From an uncultured Eubacteriales bacterium (lineage in GTDB: Bacteria; Bacillota; Clostridia; Oscillospirales; CAG-382): a DNA stretch of 14,068 nucleotides. Positions 1 to 7,785 of the stretch are shown one piece after another (position 1 is the first letter of the stretch; each line of letters begins with the position of its first letter). Where the stretch lies: the NCBI GenBank assembly GCA_900546385.1, contig URCT01000068.1:1-14068 (forward strand), given 5' to 3'. The position numbers and the translations under genes are program-made. The notes under the pieces are model-generated. The model worked only from the letters and a program-made list of their open reading frames with translations, was not told where the DNA came from and did not search any database.

Positions 1-610
1 TGTGCCAGTATGAGCCGGGTGTTTCGGGATTATCGACCTCGGCATCGGAAAGCGCCGTCTTGCAGTGCGGACACCAGTTGGCAATGCGGTGACCGCGATA
101 GATAAGGCCTTTTTCATAGAGCGAAACAAAGACCTCGCGCACGGCCTTCGAGCAGCCCTCGTCCATGGTGAAACGCTCGCGCGTCCAATCGCAGGAACAG
201 CCGAGCTTCTTCAACTGATTGATGATGCGCGAACCGTATTTGTTTTTCCAATCCCAAACGCGCTCCAAGAACTTCTCGCGGCCGAGGTCATAGCGCGTTA
301 AATGCTCGTTGACGCGTAAGTTTTCCTCCACCTTGATCTGCGTGGCGATGCCGGCGTGATCCGTGCCGGGAACCCATAAGGCGTTGTAGCCGCTCATGCG
401 CTTGTAGCGAATGAGAATGTCCTGTAAGGTCTCATCGAGCGCGTGACCCATGTGCAATTGTCCCGTGACGTTGGGCGGCGGAATAACAATGGTGTACGGC
501 GGTTTTTTGTTTTCGGGCGACGGCGTGAAATAGCCGCCGTCGTTCCACATCTTATAAATATCGTCTTCGATAGCTGCCGGATTGTAGCTTTTTTCGAGTT
601 CCTTCGGCAT
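1..610 (-). CDS. valS: Valyl-tRNA synthetase, N-terminal part (cut by window edge)
   Basis: This class I aminoacyl-tRNA synthetase charges tRNA(Val) with valine in the cytoplasm. The 203 visible codons carry the ValRS form of the HIGH signature, PPPNVTGQLHMGHA, at residues 44-57, with HMGH at 53-56. The downstream catalytic segment LWVPGTDHAGIATQ follows at about 78-91. NWCPHCKTALSDAEVD at about 178-193 is the usual entry to the CP1 editing domain. The KMSKS loop and the anticodon-binding and coiled-coil tail lie beyond the window (family length is about 880 residues). The start ATG is preceded on the minus strand by AGAAGGGA, 5-6 bases away. The gene follows the DUF1015 gene by 47 bp with no terminator between, so they are probably cotranscribed. 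There is no room for a T-box in that gap. IleRS and LeuRS are excluded by the PPPNVTG signature. Confidence 0.97.
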   Translation of the reverse strand, partial: MPKELEKSYNPAAIEDDIYKMWNDGGYFTPSPENKKPPYTIVIPPPNVTGQLHMGHALDETLQDILIRYKRMSGYNALWVPGTDHAGIATQIKVEENLRVNEHLTRYDLGREKFLERVWDWKNKYGSRIINQLKKLGCSCDWTRERFTMDEGCSKAVREVFVSLYEKGLIYRGHRIANWCPHCKTALSDAEVDNPETPGSYWH

Positions 611-657
611 GATGTCCCTTCTTTCGTATATTTAGAAAACTATGTTTTTCTTCTTAT

Positions 658-1956
658 TTATATATCTTCGACCGGCACAAGCTCGTTCATGACAAGACCG
701 GTAATGAGCTTCGGATAGAAATAGGTGGATTTCTGCGGCATTTTTTCTCCGGCAAGCGCGACATCCTTGATTTCGGAAACGGCGGTCGGATGGATGAGAA
801 AGGCGCAGTTGCAGTCGGCGCTTCCGGCAAGACGGATGGCTTCATCCTTGTCGCGCGTGTAGGCGAGGTTGATCTGCCGCGCCATGTTTTCCTTGTCGAT
901 GCCGAACAGCTTTTCGAGAATGAGCGAATGCAGCACGGTTACGTCCAAATTCTTGTACGCGTCGGACTTGCCGGGATTGAGTGCATCTAATGCTTCGCGT
1001 GCCTTTTCGGTGTCCTTTAAGACTAACAAATAGAATTTGTCCGAACCGGCACATAACACATAGGCTTTTTTTGCGGCATTTTTTTCAAGAGCCGCGTCAA
1101 TTTCAGCCTTTTCGATTTCGCAGACGTCAAAATATTCGCGGATCTTTTCGAGCGTCGCCGCCAAATCAAAGTTTTCAAGTCCGCGAACCAACCGGTGCGT
1201 CGGAAAGACCACAAGTCCCGGATTTTCCATGTCGATGAGCATCATCATAACATAATTGCCCGGATGCTCGTTATCCTTGATAACGCCGTCTTCGATTAAC
1301 TTCTTTTTGAAATTCAACGCCGTCTCATAGCGGTGATGTCCGTCGGCAATGAAAAGCTGCTTTTGTTCAAAGGCCTTTTCGATGTTGTCGGTTTCGGCAC
1401 TTTGCTCAAGCTTCCACAGACGCTGGATCACGCCGTCCGGCGCGGTGAATTCGATTTCCGGCTTTCTTTCGGTAAGCACTGCAATCTTTCCGGAGATCTC
1501 GTGCGCTTCGTCGGTGTACATCGAGTAGATCGGGCTGAAATTGCAATACGTCGCGCTCATGAGATTGAAGCGGTCGGCCTTGGCCTTCGAGAGGGTTTCC
1601 TCGTGCGGCAGAACCACGTTTTCGGAAAACTCGCATAATTTGACGCGCGCGAAGATTCCTTTAATACGGTATGTTTTGCCATAAGCGGAAAATTCTTCTT
1701 CATATACATAAAAGCCCGGCGTCTTATCGCAGGCAAGCACGCCGTCCTGACGCATTTTTTTGTACAGTGCCGCCGCGTTCGCATACGCGTTTTCGCCGAC
1801 CGGCAGCTCTAAACGGATGATGTTGTTTTCGCTTTCCCGAATATAGGCCTCGCGTTCGGCAGAGGATACAATGTCGTAGGGCGGGCAGACGTTTTTGGCG
1901 ATGTCGCCGGCCTTATCCGTAAAGCGGAGTGCCGGGAATACCTTTACTGTTGCCAT
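658..1956 (-). CDS. DUF1015-family protein (conserved, function unknown)
   Basis: This 432-residue soluble protein matches the DUF1015 family in length and in its conserved blocks. These are CPPYDIV at 24-30, PHEETLSKAKADR at 117-129 and ADGHHRYETAL at 204-214. The last block, with two adjacent histidines, is the family hallmark and suggests metal or phosphate chemistry, but no reaction is established. From memory, relatives in Clostridia often sit beside serC/serA-type serine biosynthesis genes. Here the neighbour is valS, downstream on the same strand by 47 bp. No signal peptide or membrane segment is visible. The ATG is well supported by AAGGAG eight bases upstream, and a canonical promoter lies about 60 bp upstream. 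The family assignment is confident; the function is unknown. Confidence 0.9.
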   Translation of the reverse strand: MATVKVFPALRFTDKAGDIAKNVCPPYDIVSSAEREAYIRESENNIIRLELPVGENAYANAAALYKKMRQDGVLACDKTPGFYVYEEEFSAYGKTYRIKGIFARVKLCEFSENVVLPHEETLSKAKADRFNLMSATYCNFSPIYSMYTDEAHEISGKIAVLTERKPEIEFTAPDGVIQRLWKLEQSAETDNIEKAFEQKQLFIADGHHRYETALNFKKKLIEDGVIKDNEHPGNYVMMMLIDMENPGLVVFPTHRLVRGLENFDLAATLEKIREYFDVCEIEKAEIDAALEKNAAKKAYVLCAGSDKFYLLVLKDTEKAREALDALNPGKSDAYKNLDVTVLHSLILEKLFGIDKENMARQINLAYTRDKDEAIRLAGSADCNCAFLIHPTAVSEIKDVALAGEKMPQKSTYFYPKLITGLVMNELVPVEDI

Positions 1957-2013
1957 AGGTGATTCTCCTTAGGTAGAAATGTGCAATTCTGTAAAATTTA
2001 TGATACAAAATAC

Positions 2014-2042
2014 ATTATACAACAGTTCTCTCCTATTTTCAA
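2014..2042 (-). promoter_or_regulatory. Sigma-A-type promoter for the DUF1015-valS unit
   Basis: On the minus strand a -35 TTGAAA (2037-2042) is separated by exactly 17 bp from a perfect -10 TATAAT (2014-2019). Transcription would begin near 2007 and give a leader of about 50 bases before the DUF1015 start. That is too short for a T-box. Confidence 0.8.
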
Positions 2043-2052
2043 GACTTTTTTG

Positions 2053-2080
2053 CAAGAAAAACGGCGACACGGCCGATTTT
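2053..2080 (-). terminator. Possible weak terminator after the AraC-family gene
   Basis: Just beyond the stop codon, the minus strand reads CGGC, a six-base loop, GCCG (2062-2075) and then TTTTTCTT. The stem is only four GC pairs, so it is a weak intrinsic terminator at best. Position and U-tract support it; stem length does not. Confidence 0.35.
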
Positions 2081-2082
2081 AG

Positions 2083-2946
2083 TCACATTTTTTGCCGCAT
2101 GGCCGCTTTTTCGCCGTTATCGGCACAAAAACGGCTGGGTGCAAGCCCATATTTTTTGCGGAAAGCCGTGGAAAAATGCTCGGCACTCACAAAGCCGCAC
2201 CTTGATGCAATTTCGCCGACCGGAAGAACTGTGTTCATAACAAGCTCCAACGCCTTCTCTAGCCGCAGCTCTAATAGATACGCGTGCAGCGTCTGTCCGG
2301 TGAAGGTTTTGAATAACCGCTCCAAATGATAGGGATGATAGCCGAACGCCTTGGCAAGAGACGCATTGCTTAACGGCTCGGCGTAGTGCGTGTGGAGATA
2401 CTCCGTTACAAGACTGCCGATGCTGCGGCTGTTGCGAGCCGGATTTTGCCGCCGCAGAATCAAAAGTAAGATTTTTTTGAGAATGGCTGAAGTCATATCG
2501 CGCCAATACAGCTCTTTGGTGGCAAAGCACCGCACAAGCTCTTCTAAATCGTTTGCAAGATAGGCGGCATTTTCGATCCACAGCACACGCTCTAAGGCTT
2601 CGATGCCGGTGTCCGCATGACTGGGCAGCACGGTGCTTACGTCAAAAGCTTCCGCTTTGCAGGGCGGCAGAACGGTTTCAAAGCGCGTGTAATGCGTGTT
2701 GTAATCGAAATTGAGCGTGTAAAAAAGCAACTCGTTTTCGGAAACGGGACGATAGGCGTGTCCAGCCGGATACAAAACAAGACTGCCTTGCGAAAGCGGA
2801 TAGCTGTTTTCGGACGTTATGAATTTTCCGCTGCCGCCAAGCACATAAAACAGACGGCAGTCGCGCGCCTTGACAAGAAAGCGGTTGGGCAGATAGGTGG
2901 TTTTGGCGGCATAGCGGACAAACGGGCAGAGAGCTTCGAATTGCAT
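2083..2946 (-). CDS. AraC/XylS-family transcriptional regulator
   Basis: This 287-residue regulator has the usual AraC-family build. The N-terminal part (about 20-80) is beta-rich and cupin-like, with the SLVLYPAGHAYRP segment at 55-67 typical of sugar-sensing members. The C-terminal part (about 175-275) is the double helix-turn-helix DNA-binding domain. HTH1 spans about 192-214, including LAKAFGYHPYHLERLFK. HTH2 spans about 241-267, including IASRCGFVSAEHFSTAFRKKYG. It is divergent from the glycoside hydrolase and MFS genes with a 115-bp shared control region, so it most likely activates them in response to a sugar or oligosaccharide; the ligand is inferred, not visible. The ATG follows GAGG by seven bases. 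Length and domain order are normal. Confidence 0.93.
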   Translation of the reverse strand: MQFEALCPFVRYAAKTTYLPNRFLVKARDCRLFYVLGGSGKFITSENSYPLSQGSLVLYPAGHAYRPVSENELLFYTLNFDYNTHYTRFETVLPPCKAEAFDVSTVLPSHADTGIEALERVLWIENAAYLANDLEELVRCFATKELYWRDMTSAILKKILLLILRRQNPARNSRSIGSLVTEYLHTHYAEPLSNASLAKAFGYHPYHLERLFKTFTGQTLHAYLLELRLEKALELVMNTVLPVGEIASRCGFVSAEHFSTAFRKKYGLAPSRFCADNGEKAAMRQKM

Positions 2947-3003
2947 GATACATCCTCATCGACAAATGTTTGTTTTTGAAAGAAAAAGCTTTTGATTGAT
3001 AAG

Positions 3004-3031
3004 GATTATAGCATAAATTTATGGTATAATC
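3004..3031. repeat. 28-bp near-perfect palindrome spanning both divergent promoters
   Basis: The 28 bases pair with their own reverse complement at 13 of 14 positions; the only mismatch is G opposite G at 3011 and 3024. The ends are the two opposing TATAAT hexamers and the centre is CATAAATTTATG. The symmetry comes partly from two identical extended -10 elements facing away from each other, but the central 12 bases are also perfectly symmetric, so it could be an operator. Confidence 0.75.
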
Positions 3032-3033
3032 AA
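3005..3033 (-). promoter_or_regulatory. Promoter of the AraC-family gene
   Basis: On the minus strand a -35 TTGATT (3028-3033) and a -10 TATAAT (3005-3010) are spaced 17 bp apart. The -10 is preceded by TGC, making it an extended -10. The start site would be near 2998. Its -35 overlaps the -10 of the opposite promoter, so polymerase cannot occupy both at once. Confidence 0.7.
3022..3030 (+). promoter_or_regulatory. Extended -10 promoter of the glycoside hydrolase-MFS operon
   Basis: TGGTATAAT (3022-3030) is an extended -10 element. At the 17-bp position the -35 would be AGGATT (3002-3007), a poor match. A strong -10 without a -35 suits a promoter that needs an activator, here probably the divergent AraC-family protein. 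The leader to the ATG would be about 25 bases and carries GAGGTG as ribosome site. Confidence 0.65.
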
Positions 3034-3061
3034 GCGAAATAACAAAATTCGAGGTGTTTTT

Positions 3062-5512
3062 ATGCAAAATCCGCTCATTCCCATGGTCGCCATGACCGGC
3101 GCACCGCAGAAAGACGAAGTGTTTGCTTTTGTAAAGAACATGAAGGAAAAATGCGGCTTTACCCAGCTGATGCTGTATCCGCGCACCGGCTGTGAGGTGG
3201 AATATCTTTCCGAAGAATGGTTTGCGCTTTGTTCGTATTACTTAGAGAGCGCGGCGGCAAACGATATGAAAATCTGGCTGTACGATGAATTCAATTGGCC
3301 GGCCGGGCAGGCAGGCGGCCGCGTGACGGCGCATGAGGCGTATCGCCTGAAGAACCTGCTTGTCAAAAACGACGGCAAGCACGTGCAGTTTGACGTGGTT
3401 TTGACCGATTATCCGGACATCTTAAACGAAGAAGCGATGAACCTATTTTTGTCGTTAACGCATAAAGAATATCAAAAACGCTTCGGCCGCTATTTCGGTA
3501 ATACCATTGTCGGAATGTATACCGACGAACCCTCTTTCGGCTATGGAACGGGAAAAGAACGGCTGCCGTACTACGACGGCCTGCAAGAGGATTACCGCAA
3601 TGCCTACGGAACAGACCTGTTTTCGGATTTGGAAAGCTGCGTGACCGGCGAAAAAACGACCGAAACCGTGCCGGTGTACGCACGGCTGTATGACCTGTGC
3701 GGCAAGCGGATGCACAGATGCTTTTCCGAAAAAATCGGCACATGGTGCGAAACGAACGGCCTTATGCTCACCGGACACCTGATGGACGACGAAACGCCGG
3801 CCGGAAACACCCTTCATACGGGCAATGCCCTGTTGAACCTTTCCGCTTTTGGAAAGCCCGGTATCGACGAAATCGGCACGTGCATCGCCTACGGAACCAC
3901 AACGCTCGAGTGGCTGCTGCCGCTTGCCGATGCTTTTTCCGTGCAAAGCCGTCACGGCGCGATGGCCGAGCTGTTTGCTTTCGGTCCGTATGACATGAGC
4001 CACGTCAAAGAGGTGCAAATGCTTGCACTGACGGCTCTTCACGGCATCAACACCTGGTTTTTGGCGGTCGGGCATTTTGATATGCGCGGCAATATGGCAA
4101 AAAAACGCTATTTCCGAAATTACACTGACGCGTGTCCCGACTGTGAAGCGTATAAAGAGCTTGCACACCGCGCGGAGCAGTTTGCCCTTCTTGCCGCAAA
4201 AGAGCGCGCTTGCCCGATCCGCATTCTGTATGACCGAGACCGGATTGCCGAAGCCGTCGGCACCGAACGGCTGTCGGCGGAAAACCGCGTGTATATGGAT
4301 TTGTGCCGGCAACTGCATGAATCACAGACCGATTTCCGGCTTGTGTATGCCGACGACTGCGAGGGAAAACTGGTATTTTTGCCCGAAGAGGACGGCTCGG
4401 TGCGCGAACTGCGAACCGGAAAATGCTTTGCAAACGCCAAAGATGCGGCAAAGGCGGCACAGGACATAACGCCGGAGCTTGTGCGTGCGACCGACCAAAA
4501 CGGGAACGTGCTTGCCGATGTGTTCATGCGCCATTTTGCCGACGGATTGTATTGCCTTATCGATGTGGCGAACCAGAGTGCCGACCGGTATGTGTATGTC
4601 GGAGACGCGAAAATCTTTCTGCCCGCTTGCGGCGTTTACGACAGTTCACAGCCGACGCTTGACGTGCTTTGCCAAGCCGCCGTTTCGCAAAGCCGGATCA
4701 CGCTTCCGAAAACCAACGTGTTCCGCTTCCTGCTTCCGTCCGGTCTGAAAGAGAAAACGTTCGTGTGCGAACAGGCTATGACGGTCGTTTTTGCACTGCG
4801 TGAAATTCATACCGACCGCTTTTTCACGACCGACGGCAATGTGCGTGCCGCAAAGCGCGGCGAACTGGTGCGCGGAACGGCTGACGGGAAGGGCAGACTG
4901 TATTTGGACGGAAAACTGCTTTCTGCGGAGCAAGCCGACACGTTTTTGCCGTGGGCTTTCGGAAAATTCTACCACTGCACCGCGCCGGTGTACCTTGCGG
5001 CCGGAACGCATCGTGTGCGCATGGAAAACGTGCTGGACGATGTGAAATTCCTGCCATTACTCTTGGCGTACGGCGATTTTGCGGTCGATTACGAGCATAC
5101 CGCCTTGAAGGCACAAGAAACGCCAAAGCCGGGCGACGCGGTCGGCTTTTTCGGCGAAGCTTCTTATACGGCGACCGTGACCGTGCCGTGCGTTTCGCAG
5201 GGGTTTGCACTCTATTTCGGCACGCGCTGTGCGCTGTACAAGAGACTGCTTATCGATGGAGAGCGCATGGGCGATGGCGGCCTTGGAAATCTCGGCCTTT
5301 GGAGGATTCCCGAAAAGTACCATGGAAAAACGGTAGACGTGACGATTTGTTACGTTTCCACCTTGGCGCCGCTTTTCGGCGACACCGCGATGTATGTGCG
5401 CGATAACACGGTGGACGCCGGCTTTTGGGCGGATATCGCACGACCGTACCGCACGTTTGCACTCGGTGCGGATATGAAGTTTTATACCGCAAAGCAAGAG
5501 GACGTCCGATGA
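3062..5512 (+). CDS. Putative cytoplasmic glycoside hydrolase, GH106-like
   Basis: The 816-residue protein has no signal peptide, so it probably acts on imported oligosaccharides. Its N-terminal half reads as a TIM-barrel hydrolase resembling GH106 (alpha-L-rhamnosidase) and relatives. Supporting blocks are IWLYDEFNWPAGQAGG at 71-86, GMYTDEPSFG at 151-160, TGHLMDDETP at 237-246, KPGIDEIG at 265-272 and AELFAFG at 302-308. Acid residues in these blocks (E76, E156, E244, E303) are candidate catalytic groups. From about 560 onward it is beta-rich, ending in a jelly-roll-like sugar-binding section with LYFGTRCALYKRLLIDGE at about 720-737. It heads an operon: its TGA overlaps the ATG of the MFS gene. 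The ATG follows GAGGTG by five bases. Hydrolase identity is likely; GH106 membership and substrate are inferred from motif memory and less sure. Confidence 0.75.
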   Translation: MQNPLIPMVAMTGAPQKDEVFAFVKNMKEKCGFTQLMLYPRTGCEVEYLSEEWFALCSYYLESAAANDMKIWLYDEFNWPAGQAGGRVTAHEAYRLKNLLVKNDGKHVQFDVVLTDYPDILNEEAMNLFLSLTHKEYQKRFGRYFGNTIVGMYTDEPSFGYGTGKERLPYYDGLQEDYRNAYGTDLFSDLESCVTGEKTTETVPVYARLYDLCGKRMHRCFSEKIGTWCETNGLMLTGHLMDDETPAGNTLHTGNALLNLSAFGKPGIDEIGTCIAYGTTTLEWLLPLADAFSVQSRHGAMAELFAFGPYDMSHVKEVQMLALTALHGINTWFLAVGHFDMRGNMAKKRYFRNYTDACPDCEAYKELAHRAEQFALLAAKERACPIRILYDRDRIAEAVGTERLSAENRVYMDLCRQLHESQTDFRLVYADDCEGKLVFLPEEDGSVRELRTGKCFANAKDAAKAAQDITPELVRATDQNGNVLADVFMRHFADGLYCLIDVANQSADRYVYVGDAKIFLPACGVYDSSQPTLDVLCQAAVSQSRITLPKTNVFRFLLPSGLKEKTFVCEQAMTVVFALREIHTDRFFTTDGNVRAAKRGELVRGTADGKGRLYLDGKLLSAEQADTFLPWAFGKFYHCTAPVYLAAGTHRVRMENVLDDVKFLPLLLAYGDFAVDYEHTALKAQETPKPGDAVGFFGEASYTATVTVPCVSQGFALYFGTRCALYKRLLIDGERMGDGGLGNLGLWRIPEKYHGKTVDVTICYVSTLAPLFGDTAMYVRDNTVDAGFWADIARPYRTFALGADMKFYTAKQEDVR

Positions 5513-6012
5513 AAAAGCAAAGCGTGCAGTTTTTTCTCTTCTATTTTCTGTATAACGCAGCACTTGTGATCTATAACAACTATATTCCGTTATACTACCG
5601 CACGGTCTGCGGCTTCTCTCAGACGCAGATCGGCACCGTCGTTTCGGCAGGGCCTCTTGCGACCGTGTTCGGAATGTTCTTTTTCGGACGCCTTGCCGAC
5701 CGCATGAAAAACCGGAATCTCTTGGCAGGCATTCTGTTATTTCTGTCGGGCGCATTGACGGCACTCGTCTGCATCCGAAAGCACGTGCCGGACAGCGTAC
5801 AGGCCTCCGGACAGACCTTGATCGGCCTTGTCAACTACGGCGCGGCGAAATTTACGGCCAACTTTTTCGGCGGACGCCTGAACCATGCCATCGGCTATGA
5901 GGGCTGTATGCTCGTCTGCGGCATTTCGGCCGGCATTGCGGCACTTTTGGTGTGTGCGCTTGCGCGGCGATACCAGCTGTTTGAAGAAAAAGCAAATACC
6001 GAAGCATCGTAA
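5509..6012 (+). CDS. MFS sugar permease, internally deleted remnant
   Basis: The frame encodes 167 residues starting at an ATG that overlaps the hydrolase stop (ATGA), which implies translational coupling. Residues 1-88 match the first helices of an oligosaccharide-type MFS permease. FFLFYFLYNAALVIYNNYIP (8-27) is the first helix. GRLADRMKNR (60-69) is the conserved loop 2-3 motif. Residues 92-152 match the last two helices of LacY-like permeases, with VPDSVQASGQTL near 94-104 and GGRLNHAIGYEG near 121-132. The usual family length is near 400, so helices about 4 to 10 are missing, with a join at about residues 86-95 (nt 5764-5795). The frame is intact across the join. It is unlikely to be a working transporter alone. 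An earlier start in the same frame at 5425 is rejected because it lies inside the hydrolase. Confidence 0.8.
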   Translation: MKKQSVQFFLFYFLYNAALVIYNNYIPLYYRTVCGFSQTQIGTVVSAGPLATVFGMFFFGRLADRMKNRNLLAGILLFLSGALTALVCIRKHVPDSVQASGQTLIGLVNYGAAKFTANFFGGRLNHAIGYEGCMLVCGISAGIAALLVCALARRYQLFEEKANTEAS

Positions 6013-6042
6013 AAAACGGGGCCGGCAAAAAATGCCAGTCCC
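6011..6042 (-). terminator. Intrinsic terminator of the phosphate module
   Basis: On the minus strand, just past the sensor kinase stop, a stem of ten positions (GGGAC-T-GGCA pairing with TGCC-G-GCCCC, one mismatch and one wobble) encloses a short A/T loop and is followed by TTTTTT (A-run 6011-6016). The plus-strand side has only a broken T-run, so termination of the MFS transcript is less certain. Confidence 0.75.
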
Positions 6043-6048
6043 AGCTTA

Positions 6049-7740
6049 TTATTCCGCTAAACAGCTTTCAAAATCGACGGTAAACACACTGCCCTTGCCG
6101 AGCGTGCTGTCCACGTGAATGCCGATGTGGTTGTTCATGGCGATATGCTTGACGATCGAAAGCCCGAGTCCCGTGCCGTTGACCATTTTGGAATGGCTTT
6201 TGTCCACGCGGAAAAAGCGTTCGAAGATGCGTTCGCGCAAATCGTCCGGAATGCCGATGCCCGTGTCGGCAATGCGTACCTTGCCGCAAGGGTCAACCGA
6301 AACATCCACCCGGCCGCCATCCTTGTTATACTTGACAGCGTTGTCCAAAATGTTGTAAAACAGCTCATGCATCTGACTTTGTCCCGCACAGATGCGGAAA
6401 TCGCCGTCGCCAAGCGAAAAATGCACGTTCTTCTTTTCGGCGGCAAGCGAAAGCGTGTCGAGAATCTCCGCAAGCATCGGATGCACGGAAAACACGGCTT
6501 TTTCCGGCTCCGCGCCTTCATCCAAATTGGATAATTGGATGATGTCCTCCACAAGCGCCATGAGACGGCTGCTTTCCTTTTCAATCTTTTCGGCGAACAA
6601 CGGCGTGTCCTCTGGGCGTGCAAGGCCGCTGGTGATAAGCTGGGCATAGCCGTGGATCGACGTGAGCGGCGTTTTTAACTCGTGCGACACGTTGGCCGTA
6701 AATTCGGTGCGGATCTGCTCGTTTTTGAGCTTTTCGGTGATGTCGAACAGGAGAATGACCACTCCGATTACATCTTTTCCGTCGCTGACCGGGCTGTAAA
6801 ACAGCTCATAGGTCTGGTCGCCGGTCTTGTAGGTGAACGAACCGCGCTTGTTTTGGTAAGCGGCGGCAAGCTTGGCGGCAAAATCGGGATCGTTGCCGGT
6901 GAGCGATAAAAGCGAGGTGCTTTTGACCGCATCGGGATTGTCGATGTGCAAAACGCGTGCCGCGCCGCGGTTGAGCGAAAGAATGTTGCCGTCGCGGTCA
7001 AGCACCGCAAGCCCTTCGTTCATGGAATCGCTCACGGCCTGTAAGCGCAGCTTCTGCCGCTCGACGCGCTCGGTCTGATGCTTGATTTCGCGGCTTTGGT
7101 AGGCGATTTTTGAAATGAACGGCTGTAATTCCTCATACGGTGAGCATTGCTTGTCAATTTCGGTAAACGAGATCTGCTCGATGGGCGCGACAATGTTTTC
7201 GGTCAGCCGCTTGGCAATGACGGCGGTCAACAGATAAATGAGCACGCACATGAACACAAGCACCACCGAAAACTCGTTCATCAACGTGAAAATGTCGAGC
7301 GTGTTGCAGGAAACGATGAGAATACTGCCATCGGAAAGCTTTTTGGCATAGCGGTAGTTCTTGCCGAAAAAGCCGGGAGAATAGGCCTCATCTTCGCCGC
7401 TTCCGTCGGAAAGCGCGTTGGCTACCTCCGGCCGTGTCAAAAGCGAATGCCCGTCGGAGGCGATTTTGCCGGTCGGATCGGCATCGTATAAAAGCGAGCC
7501 GTCGGACGATAGAATCACATAGCTTTTGCCGTCGGAAAACGCTGGAAGCTCTGCCGGAAGAACGCCATCTTTTTGCAGACCGCTGTCGGCAAAACGCGCA
7601 AGCAGCGACGCTTGCTCACGGATCTCCGCTTCCACGCGCAGATTAAACACATAGTACCCGGTCGAAAATACCAAAATCGCCGATATCACAAGCGCAAACA
7701 GCGATACAAACCGCATACTTTTATAGATTTTCTGAAACAT
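6049..7740 (-). CDS. phoR: Sensor histidine kinase, PhoR-like
   Basis: This 563-residue membrane kinase has a first transmembrane helix at about 11-33 and an extracytoplasmic sensor region at about 34-155. A second helix follows at about 157-177, then a degenerate HAMP-like stretch, a PAS domain at about 232-340, and the HisKA domain with FTANVSHELKTPLTSIHGYA (phospho-acceptor H353). The ATPase domain has the N-box around NILDNAVKYN (463-472), DTGIGI (492-497), FERFFRVD (506-513) and GTGLGL (522-527). Layout and length fit PhoR of Bacillota. It follows the response regulator by 45 bp on the same strand and ends at an intrinsic terminator. The symporter upstream supports phosphate sensing. The ribosome site is GGGAGG about 11 bases before the ATG, somewhat far, perhaps lowering kinase yield relative to regulator. 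The kinase assignment is certain; the phosphate role is inferred from context. Confidence 0.9.
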   Translation of the reverse strand: MFQKIYKSMRFVSLFALVISAILVFSTGYYVFNLRVEAEIREQASLLARFADSGLQKDGVLPAELPAFSDGKSYVILSSDGSLLYDADPTGKIASDGHSLLTRPEVANALSDGSGEDEAYSPGFFGKNYRYAKKLSDGSILIVSCNTLDIFTLMNEFSVVLVFMCVLIYLLTAVIAKRLTENIVAPIEQISFTEIDKQCSPYEELQPFISKIAYQSREIKHQTERVERQKLRLQAVSDSMNEGLAVLDRDGNILSLNRGAARVLHIDNPDAVKSTSLLSLTGNDPDFAAKLAAAYQNKRGSFTYKTGDQTYELFYSPVSDGKDVIGVVILLFDITEKLKNEQIRTEFTANVSHELKTPLTSIHGYAQLITSGLARPEDTPLFAEKIEKESSRLMALVEDIIQLSNLDEGAEPEKAVFSVHPMLAEILDTLSLAAEKKNVHFSLGDGDFRICAGQSQMHELFYNILDNAVKYNKDGGRVDVSVDPCGKVRIADTGIGIPDDLRERIFERFFRVDKSHSKMVNGTGLGLSIVKHIAMNNHIGIHVDSTLGKGSVFTVDFESCLAE

Positions 7741-7785
7741 CCGATACCCGGCCTCCCTTATCGCCGTAAAACCGGCAGCGGTCTG

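Noticed and set aside
611..657. Possible T-box leader ahead of valS
   Set aside because: The gap is 47 bp, far too short for a T-box, and the valS start is directly preceded by a ribosome site.
2979..2993. AAAAGCTTTT palindrome and ACAAA-TTTGT repeat as AraC operator
   Set aside because: Both are short AT-rich symmetries that arise easily by chance, and AraC-family sites are usually direct repeats; no second copy was seen.
3455..4318. Long open frame of 287 codons on the minus strand inside the hydrolase gene
   Set aside because: It lies opposite a clearly coding gene, has no ribosome site or recognisable motif, and reads as an antisense shadow.
5425..5508. Upstream extension of the MFS frame
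   Set aside because: It lies wholly inside the hydrolase, lacks a ribosome site and would add a non-hydrophobic leader to a membrane protein.
5057..5764. Open frame of 235 codons on the minus strand across the hydrolase-MFS junction
   Set aside because: It is rich in Arg and Ser as antisense shadows are, and both genes it covers have clear motifs.
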